33,389 nt of DNA from Halomicronema sp. CCY15110 (lineage in GTDB: Bacteria > Cyanobacteriota > Cyanobacteriia > Phormidesmidales > Phormidesmidaceae): NCBI RefSeq assembly GCF_016888165.1, contig NZ_JACSWC010000134.1, positions 1-33,389 on the forward strand, in the 5' to 3' direction. Both the position numbers and the translations under genes were made by a program. Below, piece by piece: positions 1-6,475 of this stretch (positions are counted from its first letter, which is position 1; each line of letters starts with the position of its first letter). The notes under the pieces are model-generated. The model worked only from the letters and a program-made list of their open reading frames with translations, was not told where the DNA came from and ran no database searches.

Positions 1-57
1 CCCTTTAAATGGAACTATTCGGGCAAGCCTTTGACCTCATAATGGCTATGGTTATTT

Positions 58-963
58 ATGCCGTCGAGTACTAGTAAGCACAGAGTATTTGTGTTTATAG
101 ATTCAGAAGTGATTCCAGACCAGCAAATCATTGTAGTTCCCGTAGAAGACGCTTATTTTCTAGGACTTCTTTCTAGCCATGTTCATGTGAAATGGTCTCT
201 TTCCGCTGGAGGAACTTTAGAAGATAGACCTCGTTACAACAACTCAGTTTGCTTCGATCCTTTCCCCTTCCCAGATCCCACCCCAGAGCAAAAACAGAAA
301 ATCTGCGACCTAGGCGATCGGCTCGATGCCCACCGCAAACAAGTGCAGGCCACCCATCCCGACATCACCATCACCGGCATGTACAACCTGCTCACCAAAC
401 TCCGCGCTGGGGAGCCCTTCACCGACAAAGACCGCGCCTACAACGATCGCGCCCTCGTCAGCACCCTCAAACAAATCCACGACGAGCTAGACCTCACCGT
501 CCTCGATGCCTACGGCTGGCCCCACACCCTCACCGACGAGCAAATCCTCGAAAACCTCGTCGCCCTCAACGCCGAACGCGCCGAAGAAGAACGCAACGGC
601 CACATCCGCTGGCTCCGCCCCGAATACCAAGCCCCCGATGATGTACGGGCGCACGGCCGTGCGCCCCAACAGGGCACGCTTGAAGGCATCGCCGCCCCCG
701 AAGAAACTGTCATTGCCCCCGTCGAGCAACAGAAATTCCCCACCTCCTTCAAAGACCAGCTCGCCGCCATCCGCGACCTGCTGCGCACCCAAGGCGGCGA
801 ATGGACCGTCGCCCAAGTCAAAGCCCAATTCAAAAACGCTAGCCGCAAGCAAAAAGCCATCCAAGACTGCCTCGACACCCTTACCGACCTCGGCGTCATC
901 GCCTGCCACACCGAAGACGGCACCCCCCGCTGGTACCTCGCCGACCTGCAAACCGCCGCCTAG
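58..963 (+). CDS. C-terminal remnant of an MmeI-like (type IIL) restriction-modification methyltransferase
   Basis: The 301-residue frame matches the target-recognition and C-terminal part of MmeI-like proteins, which fuse nuclease, N6-adenine methyltransferase and specificity domains in one chain of about 900 residues or more. Visible landmarks are TSKHRVFVFIDSEVIPD (residues 5-21), the LGLLSSHVHVKWSLSAGG stretch (35-52), CFDPFPFPDP (65-74), a helical region (75-190) and a winged-helix-like end (about 230-301). The nuclease and the SAM/NPPY catalytic motifs are absent. In this frame a TAA lies at 40-42 and no upstream frame continues, so the gene is cut off about 20 codons before the conserved region instead of just running off the window. 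The first 190 bases are AT-richer than the rest, which is strongly C-ended. Probably non-functional alone, although the specificity domain is intact. The family is fairly sure; whether it is expressed is unknown. Confidence 0.7.
   Translation: MPSSTSKHRVFVFIDSEVIPDQQIIVVPVEDAYFLGLLSSHVHVKWSLSAGGTLEDRPRYNNSVCFDPFPFPDPTPEQKQKICDLGDRLDAHRKQVQATHPDITITGMYNLLTKLRAGEPFTDKDRAYNDRALVSTLKQIHDELDLTVLDAYGWPHTLTDEQILENLVALNAERAEEERNGHIRWLRPEYQAPDDVRAHGRAPQQGTLEGIAAPEETVIAPVEQQKFPTSFKDQLAAIRDLLRTQGGEWTVAQVKAQFKNASRKQKAIQDCLDTLTDLGVIACHTEDGTPRWYLADLQTAA
647..666. repeat. Perfect 20-bp palindrome inserted in frame in the methyltransferase remnant
   Basis: GGGCGCACGGCCGTGCGCCC is its own reverse complement. 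It encodes part of DDVRAHGRAPQQ at about residues 194-205, a segment that looks like an insertion between the conserved RPEYQAP block and the C-terminal domain. It resembles the dispersed GC-rich palindromes of cyanobacterial genomes, but only one copy is in this window. Confidence 0.6.
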
Positions 964-985
964 CTAAAATATCCCCATCCCAACG

Positions 986-1219
986 TTGCCCCCCTTGGAG
1001 CCCGCCCCCATACCCGACCTGAGCCTCAACGAAACCCAACTCAAAGACTTGATGAAGACCGCCATCCTAGAAATCTTTGAAGAGCGGCGCGACCTCTTGC
1101 AAGACTTGATCGCTGAAGCCCTCGAAGCCATCGCCCTGATCAAAGCCATGGATGAAGGCAAGGATGCTGAGGCGGTTAGTCGAGAGGCCATCTTGGCCAT
1201 TCTGGAACAGCCAGAATGA
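986..1219 (+). CDS. Antitoxin of a RelE-type toxin-antitoxin pair
   Basis: A small, acidic, helical protein of 77 residues. It resembles the short antitoxins found upstream of RelE-like toxins in cyanobacteria: a LKxLMKTAILEIFEERRDLLQDLIAEAL helix, then AIALIKAMDEG and the end SREAILAILE. No DNA-binding fold is obvious. The stop overlaps the start of the next gene (ATGA at 1216-1219), so translation is probably coupled, as is usual for antitoxin-toxin pairs. The start is uncertain: the TTG at 986 gives a proline-rich N-terminus, and the first ATG is only at 1052, inside the conserved helix, so a non-ATG start is likely. Function is inferred from size, composition and neighbour. Confidence 0.7.
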   Translation: MPPLEPAPIPDLSLNETQLKDLMKTAILEIFEERRDLLQDLIAEALEAIALIKAMDEGKDAEAVSREAILAILEQPE

Positions 1220-1686
1220 AGGTTAAATTTAGAAAAACCGTTGCACAAGACCTCCAGAAGTGGCGCAATAAAGCCTTGCTCGGCAAAGTGAGGGCGGCGA
1301 TCGCGGCGATCGAAGCGGCTGACACCTTGGATGAAATCACTAACCTGAAGCAACTAAAAGGCGGCGATGGCTACTGCCGTATCCGGCTGGGTGACTATCG
1401 CACCACCGCTCGCCTGGACAGAATCGAAGAGTCGTTATTTTTCACCTGCCCCCGCTTCACCTCTCCCCATTTCTGTCACGGCAGAATGGCCGCACTGGTC
1501 GCCGAGAGGGCGATCGCTCATGGGACGAAGGTAAGTGTCCACGAGCTGATCAATAGTTGCAAAAAGCTGCACGGGTATTCAACTCTTGAATGTCCATATA
1601 TCAATAGATTGAAGCCAATAGTTGAAAAGTTGAAAGAATTGAAAGGGTACCCCATCCTGATACAAGGGAAAGTAAGCCAAAAATAA
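1216..1686 (+). CDS. RelE/ParE-family toxin with an unusual C-terminal extension
   Basis: The first 60 or so residues match RelE-type mRNA interferases: MKVKFRKTVAQDLQKW, then a helix with AAIEAADTLDEITNLKQLKGG, then YCRIRLGDYR. Known members of this size cleave mRNA or block replication and stop soon after a strand such as FVRFLHRREIYRYFP, at 85-95 residues. Here the expected last strand is only vaguely present (about residues 68-80), and the frame continues to 156 residues with an AT-richer tail (from about 1510) of no recognised family. The tail may come from a frameshift, deletion or fusion, so activity is doubtful. It overlaps the antitoxin gene by 4 bp. Family assignment of the N-terminus is good; the tail is unexplained. 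Confidence 0.65.
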   Translation: MKVKFRKTVAQDLQKWRNKALLGKVRAAIAAIEAADTLDEITNLKQLKGGDGYCRIRLGDYRTTARLDRIEESLFFTCPRFTSPHFCHGRMAALVAERAIAHGTKVSVHELINSCKKLHGYSTLECPYINRLKPIVEKLKELKGYPILIQGKVSQK

Positions 1687-2016
1687 GCCGACTGTCAGCA
1701 CTGATGGCTGAATCCCTTGCTATGAGAAGAATTCAGTCGCTATCGTTGTTACCACTTCTGTAACGAAACGAGGAGAGCTAAAACTTTTGAACTACCCGCG
1801 ATCTGCTCAGTGGCAGGGAGGTGGGAGATGAATGCCGATGCCGACGCCCAGAAGCGAAGATATCAGCACCACACTGCGTTTACTGGGGGGCGATCGCCAA
1901 ACTGGAGACGACACCCCTCGCCTTGCCAGAATTTGTCCGGCAGCCAATAGTGGCCCCTTTGCCATTCTCGGCATCCCTGGTTACATAGAGACTGTACTGT
2001 CTAAGCGTTGAAAACT
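1687..2016. other. Intergenic stretch with no recognised gene
   Basis: About 330 bp between the toxin and the tautomerase. The only frames are short; the one starting at 1828 has about 41 codons and no recognisable product. No convincing promoter, terminator or repeat was seen. It may be decayed coding sequence, but this cannot be shown. Confidence 0.4.
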
Positions 2017-2367
2017 ATGCCATTGATTAAGGTACAGACCTCATTGCCGGCCCCAGAAAGAGCCCACGTCGAAGCCATGCTCAAGGATTTGTCGAGCCGC
2101 CTCGCGGCTCATCTCGGCAAGCCCGAATCCTATGTGATGACGGCGTTTGAGGGGGATGTGGCGATGACCTTTGCCGGCACGACTGAACCCGTATGCTACG
2201 TCGAGATCAAAAGTGTCGGCACGATGGGGGCAAAAACGAAAACCATGAGCGAAGACTTTTGCACCAAAATTGAAGAGACGCTCGGCGTCCCCAAAAGCCG
2301 CACCTATATTGAGTTTGCCGATGCGCCGGGGGCCATGTGGGGCTGGAATGGGAGAACTTTTGGCTGA
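2017..2367 (+). CDS. MIF-family tautomerase (phenylpyruvate tautomerase-like)
   Basis: A 116-residue protein of the macrophage migration inhibitory factor/tautomerase superfamily, which forms trimers and tautomerises keto-enol compounds such as phenylpyruvate. The start is set by the family: after removal of Met the protein must begin with the catalytic proline, and ATG at 2017 gives Met-Pro-Leu-Ile, whereas the upstream TTG at 2008 would bury it. Also visible are the LGKPESYVM segment containing the substrate-binding lysine, a SVGTMGAKTK segment matching the family's SIGKIGG region, and the C-terminal WGWNGRTFG end (GWNNSTFA in animal MIF). Length is normal for the family. It is a lone gene with no operon partner; dnaX lies convergently downstream. 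The physiological substrate in cyanobacteria is unknown. Confidence 0.9.
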   Translation: MPLIKVQTSLPAPERAHVEAMLKDLSSRLAAHLGKPESYVMTAFEGDVAMTFAGTTEPVCYVEIKSVGTMGAKTKTMSEDFCTKIEETLGVPKSRTYIEFADAPGAMWGWNGRTFG

Positions 2368-2390
2368 TTTTTCATCACTGTCCATAAGCA

Positions 2391-2407
2391 GGGGGCGGGC
2401 CGCCCCC
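2391..2407 (+). terminator. GC-rich hairpin after the tautomerase gene
   Basis: GGGGGCGG (2391-2398) can pair with CCGCCCCC (2400-2407). It lies 23 bases after the stop codon. The loop would have to open at the cost of the inner pairs, and no T tract follows, so this is at best a weak intrinsic terminator. Confidence 0.35.
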
Positions 2408-2490
2408 TTAAGGAAAATCTAAGGCGGGTCATCAATTAATTCCAGAAGCCTTGCGCTACCAACATTCCCACGCCCGCACATGCTCAACCA

Positions 2491-2555
2491 GCTAGGGGCT
2501 GTCACCCTGACAGGAAAAGCATTTTACGGCTAAATAAATAATGACAGCCCCTAGC
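2491..2555. repeat. 65-bp MITE-like inverted repeat
   Basis: Perfect 14-bp arms, GCTAGGGGCTGTCA (2491-2504) and TGACAGCCCCTAGC (2542-2555), enclose a 37-base AT-richer centre with no coding potential. It lies in the spacer between the convergent tautomerase and dnaX genes. It looks like a miniature inverted-repeat element or the collapsed ends of an insertion sequence. A long bidirectional terminator hairpin is the alternative. Confidence 0.6.
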
Positions 2556-2641
2556 CAACCGGATTGACCTTGGGGCTGGAGACGCACAGCGGGCCGCCTG
2601 ATGAAATATCGACGACTGGGATCACTTCTGGCGACCGTAGC

Positions 2642-2656
2642 GCCCCGCGTCGGGGC
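2642..2656 (-). terminator. Hairpin directly after dnaX
   Basis: GCCCCG (2642-2647) and CGGGGC (2651-2656) form a 6-bp stem with a CGT loop immediately after the dnaX stop. There is no T tract in the direction of dnaX transcription, so terminator function is only plausible. Confidence 0.35.
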
Positions 2657-4624
2657 TCAAAAGGGGACATCATGCCCCGGCGAGGAGGACGGTTTGGAGT
2701 GGCCTTTGGCACCTTTATGCTTCGAGGTTGTCTCATCGGCATCATCGTCGGACAAATCGACAATTTGTCCATTAAAAAATTCGGCGAAGCTTTTCACGGC
2801 GCGATCGACATCAGACGCCGACTGCCACTGATGGGCCACGGGCGCTTCTGGTCGAGTGATGGCATGGGGCGGCGCTGGTGACGCTGTCGGTTCTGGAGCA
2901 GTGGCGGGCGGCGGAGTCGGGGGGGCAGCCGACGGGTGATCGCTCTGGGCGGGGGGCGGCGACGGCGCGGTGATGGGCGGCGGGCTCTCGGCTGGCGGCG
3001 CACCCGCCACCTCTAGCGAAACTTTGACCGGCTGATTGAGTAACTGCTGAAAAGCCGCCTCAATATTGGGCAGCTTCGATTGGGCCATCTTCAGCAGCTT
3101 GTCAGACCGAATGCCCACCCGAGCCGATTTGCCGTCGTAATTAATCAAATGTCCTTGCTGTTGCAGGAGGGCGCGGGTGCCCATGGGCTTGACTTGGGCA
3201 ATCACCTGCGCCCACAAGGTCACCAGATCCGGGGTGCCCGCTGGGGCAGCCGCCGATGGCGGAGTCGATGGTGAGTGGGGGACTGGGCTGGTCGGAGCCG
3301 GAGCCGGAGCCAGAGTTGGGGTTGTGACCTCAGTGGCCGGCGGGGGGGGGCTGGCAGCTGGCGGGGCAGCGGTGGGAGTGGGGGGTGGAGCCGCCGCAGT
3401 CGCGGCGGCGGGCGGTGCCGCTGACAGTGGGGGCACGGTCGGAGCAGCAGTCGGAGGAGCGGCAACGGCTGGGGCGGTTCCCCGAGGCATGGGCCGGGGA
3501 GCGATCGCCCCAGCTTCATGACTTACGCTCACCTGTGCCGACGGCAGCAAATTCATCAGCGTCACCTCTAGCCAGAGGCGCGGCTGGGTCGTGTTGCGGA
3601 GTTGCGTCTCGGCTTCGCGCAGGATCTTTTGCCCGGTGAGTAGCAGCGGTAATGAAAGGGATTGGCTAAATTCTTTCATCGCTTCCCACGTTGGGGGCGT
3701 TACGGGCACCAGGTCGGCCCGACCGCCAGCAGTTTTGGCGATGATCAGGTCGCGGTAGAAGCCGGCCAGGTTTTGCAGCACAATCATCGGCTCGCGGCCC
3801 CGATCCATCAGGCGGCGTACCGTGTCGAGGGTGGTGACGCCATCATCCGTGGCGATCGCCTGCGCCAGTTCCAGCAGGTCGCGTTCGGGGACTGCGCCCA
3901 CGAGATCCCAGACCTTTTCGGCGCTGATGGGGGGGGGCAGCAGACTCAGTTGATCCAGCAAGCTTTGGGCATCGCGCAGTCCCCCCTGGGCAATTTGCGC
4001 GACCAAACGCACCGCGTCTTCGGTAATCTCGATCGCTTCTTTTTGAGCGATCGCCTGCAAATGACCCACCATCGCTTCGAGGGGAATGCGGCGAAAGTCG
4101 AACCGCTGGCAGCGAGAAATAATCGTCGGCAGCACCCGCTGGGGATCGGTTGTCGCCAGCACAAAAATGACATGTTCCGGCGGCTCTTCCAAGGTCTTGA
4201 GCAGCGCATTGAACGCCGCTGTGCTGAGCATGTGGCACTCGTCGATCACATAGACCTTGAAGCGGCACTGCACCGGGGCAAACTGGGCGCGTTCGATTAG
4301 CTCGCGAATGTTGTCAACGCCGGTGTTGCTGGCGGCGTCGATTTCCACAATGTCGAGAATGGAGCCGTTGCTGATGCCCCGACACACTTCACACTGGCCG
4401 CAAGGATGGGGATTGGGCTCGGTTTGGGTCAGGCAATTAAGAGACTTGGCGAGGATGCGAGCACTGGAAGTTTTGCCCGTGCCCCGTGGCCCACAGAACA
4501 AATAAGCTGGGGCGATGCGCTGCTGTTCTAGCGCGTGACTCAGGGTTTGGGCGATCGCGTCTTGCCCCACCAACTCGGTGAAGGTTTGCGGGCGATATTT
4601 GTGGTGGAGTGGCTCATATCCCAT
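2657..4624 (-). CDS. dnaX: DNA polymerase III subunit gamma/tau
   Basis: Clamp-loader ATPase that assembles the sliding clamp and couples polymerases at the replication fork. The AAA+ core starts with HHKYRPQTFTELVGQ. Walker A GPRGTGKT is at 45-52, the zinc-binding cysteines are Cys64, 75, 78 and 81, Walker B VYVIDECHML is at about 124-133, and the SRC sensor (arginine-finger) motif is at about 168. Residues about 375-475 and 555-605 are proline/alanine-rich linkers around a domain at 480-555 typical of cyanobacterial tau. The chain is uninterrupted: no intein, although dnaX inteins occur in this phylum. No slippery heptamer for a short gamma form was noticed. The last residues are HDVPF, like the C-terminal tip of SSB. 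A DUF2079 gene lies 56 bp upstream on the same strand. ATG start with the conserved N-terminus. Confidence 0.97.
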   Translation of the reverse strand: MGYEPLHHKYRPQTFTELVGQDAIAQTLSHALEQQRIAPAYLFCGPRGTGKTSSARILAKSLNCLTQTEPNPHPCGQCEVCRGISNGSILDIVEIDAASNTGVDNIRELIERAQFAPVQCRFKVYVIDECHMLSTAAFNALLKTLEEPPEHVIFVLATTDPQRVLPTIISRCQRFDFRRIPLEAMVGHLQAIAQKEAIEITEDAVRLVAQIAQGGLRDAQSLLDQLSLLPPPISAEKVWDLVGAVPERDLLELAQAIATDDGVTTLDTVRRLMDRGREPMIVLQNLAGFYRDLIIAKTAGGRADLVPVTPPTWEAMKEFSQSLSLPLLLTGQKILREAETQLRNTTQPRLWLEVTLMNLLPSAQVSVSHEAGAIAPRPMPRGTAPAVAAPPTAAPTVPPLSAAPPAAATAAAPPPTPTAAPPAASPPPPATEVTTPTLAPAPAPTSPVPHSPSTPPSAAAPAGTPDLVTLWAQVIAQVKPMGTRALLQQQGHLINYDGKSARVGIRSDKLLKMAQSKLPNIEAAFQQLLNQPVKVSLEVAGAPPAESPPPITAPSPPPAQSDHPSAAPPTPPPATAPEPTASPAPPHAITRPEAPVAHQWQSASDVDRAVKSFAEFFNGQIVDLSDDDADETTSKHKGAKGHSKPSSSPGHDVPF

Positions 4625-4680
4625 AGTTCTACGATACCGGGAGACGGCGGGATCTGGAGGATAAGTCTAATGCAAATGTA

Positions 4681-6324
4681 TTAGGTCGCGTCTGCACTTA
4701 AGAAGGTTTGCCAATCAGTCAATGCTGCTGGGACAGAGGGGACATGCCGTTGGAGCAATACTAGACCATCGCGGGCATCGACAAGGCCGTATTGACCACT
4801 ATCCAGCAAACCATTGATGAAGGGGACGAAGGTGTTGTAGCGATCGCGATCGCGCCCAAAGGCCACCTGATAGCGCCGCAGTCGCCCCAAATCTGCCGCG
4901 ATGAACTGCACCGTTTCTGCCGTGCCCCCATCGTTCAAATATTCAATGCGGGGCATGCGCAAAATCGCTCGCCGACCAGATATGTGGGGCACGAGATAGG
5001 TCGATGCCGTGACGCTGGCTTCGGCAGGAATTTGCGCCAATAGCTGATTGATTTCCCCCGCTCGCTGCCACTGTTGCGGCAAGGGCACGTACACCAGCGG
5101 CTGATACGAGTCAGGGAGGGCAAAGGAAAACGTCCGGCTGGGGTTGGTAAACGGTACCAGCACCAGCGAGATGATCAGGCAAACGCGCCAAACGCGGCGA
5201 AAGGTACGGCTGGGCGATCGCGGGGTCACCTTTTCCAGCCCCTGACCAAACCGTCGAAAGCCCTGGCCGCGCCACCAAATGATCGCCCCGTAAAACATGC
5301 CCGGCACCACATTCAGCGCGTAGCGAATACTGGTGTTGAGGCCAGAATTGCTTTCCGTCAAAGTCATTTTGAGCAGGGGCGGGCCAGCCATAATCCAAGC
5401 GGTCGGCGACAGCGCGGGAATGAACGCTAGGGGCAGCCAGTGTCCGGCCAGGTATTCCAACGTGCCATCCAGCGGGGTGACGAGTTCGCGCAGCAGCAGT
5501 CCGGGTTGGCTCACCATCGCCCACAGCACTTCAAGCGTTGACGCTTCTTCACTATCGAGGTATTGGCCGAACTCCTCAATCATGAACCGTTTGGAAATGT
5601 CGTCGGAGAAGATCGGCATGAAGACATTCGTGACCAGCACAAAATAGCCGACACTCAGCGCGCAGACCGCCGCCCCGATCGCCGGATGGCGGCGACTCGC
5701 CAGCAGATACGCCCCGACGCCAAACAGCGGAATGGCGCTATCTTCGCGCACCGCCAAAATTGCCAAACATAGCAGCCCAAAGATGGCCCAGCGGCGATAT
5801 TCCATCGCTAGCAGCAGGCCAAAGATAAAGAGGGGAATCTGCCCTAAATCGTGGAAGTTGGCGAGGTAGGGATTGAGGACAGCGATCGCCCCATAAAAGC
5901 TCACCATGATCGCGAGTGAGAGGCGATGCTCCAAATGCTTGCGGGCTAGAAAATAGAGCAGCAGACCGGCGATCGCGGCAAATGCCGCTTGCAACACGGA
6001 CAACGTCACGGGCGAGGGCAAGAGCCGGTAAATCGGCCACCACAAGAGCAGCGCAGGCGTGAAATGCTGACCCAGACGGCGATAGTCCACCCTCGGCAAT
6101 TCCCCCGCGTGAATCACATCGGTCGATAACTGGGAAGACAGCGTGCTCTGGAAGAAATTGCCGTGGGCATTATTCCAAAACACCTGGTTAAAGATGCCCT
6201 GATCGTAGGAGGCGTAATAGGTGAAATAACGATGCAGCAGCAGTCCGGCGATGATCAGGAAAAAGGCCGTCGCGATCGCCCCGACCCGCCTCAAATCTGC
6301 TTCCTTGCGCCAACTCAATATCAT
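4681..6324 (-). CDS. DUF2079 polytopic membrane protein
   Basis: A 547-residue integral membrane protein with about ten hydrophobic segments, beginning at residues 13-31. The N-terminal pattern RYFTYYASYDQGIFNQVFWN, the RLGQHFTPALLLWWPIYRLLP block and the NFHDLGQIPLFIFGLLLA block are typical of DUF2079, a family related in architecture to GT-C membrane glycosyltransferases; its substrate is not known. The C-terminal 130 residues are a soluble-looking domain containing HISGRRAILRMPRIEYLN, as in the family. It ends 56 bp before dnaX on the same strand and may be cotranscribed with it, though no functional link is known. Upstream lies the divergent ABC exporter (151-bp spacer). The ATG start precedes a short positively charged stretch, as expected for a first membrane helix. 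Confidence 0.88.
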   Translation of the reverse strand: MILSWRKEADLRRVGAIATAFFLIIAGLLLHRYFTYYASYDQGIFNQVFWNNAHGNFFQSTLSSQLSTDVIHAGELPRVDYRRLGQHFTPALLLWWPIYRLLPSPVTLSVLQAAFAAIAGLLLYFLARKHLEHRLSLAIMVSFYGAIAVLNPYLANFHDLGQIPLFIFGLLLAMEYRRWAIFGLLCLAILAVREDSAIPLFGVGAYLLASRRHPAIGAAVCALSVGYFVLVTNVFMPIFSDDISKRFMIEEFGQYLDSEEASTLEVLWAMVSQPGLLLRELVTPLDGTLEYLAGHWLPLAFIPALSPTAWIMAGPPLLKMTLTESNSGLNTSIRYALNVVPGMFYGAIIWWRGQGFRRFGQGLEKVTPRSPSRTFRRVWRVCLIISLVLVPFTNPSRTFSFALPDSYQPLVYVPLPQQWQRAGEINQLLAQIPAEASVTASTYLVPHISGRRAILRMPRIEYLNDGGTAETVQFIAADLGRLRRYQVAFGRDRDRYNTFVPFINGLLDSGQYGLVDARDGLVLLQRHVPSVPAALTDWQTFLSADAT

Positions 6325-6475
6325 GGTGCGACGTTCAACCTACCCGGCGATCATGCTTCCTGCTCCGTAGAATACCGCCTGGGTGCCTCACTCAGCACGA
6401 TTTTGGAGCAGCGATCGCCCCCTGGAACTTCAGCCTCGTCGTCTAGGATGAGAACGGTGGATATTTGGCAGCAGT

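Noticed and set aside
1828-1953. Short frame of about 41 codons after the toxin gene
   Set aside because: No recognisable motif and no clear start signal; the length is what chance would give in this composition.
3662-4300. 212-codon open frame on the plus strand opposite dnaX
   Set aside because: It lies wholly antisense to the conserved AAA+ part of dnaX and its translation resembles no family; it is a by-product of the GC-rich codon use.
2657-4624. Intein in dnaX
   Set aside because: Cyanobacterial dnaX can host inteins, but this frame runs through Walker A, the zinc cysteines, Walker B and the sensor motif without interruption.
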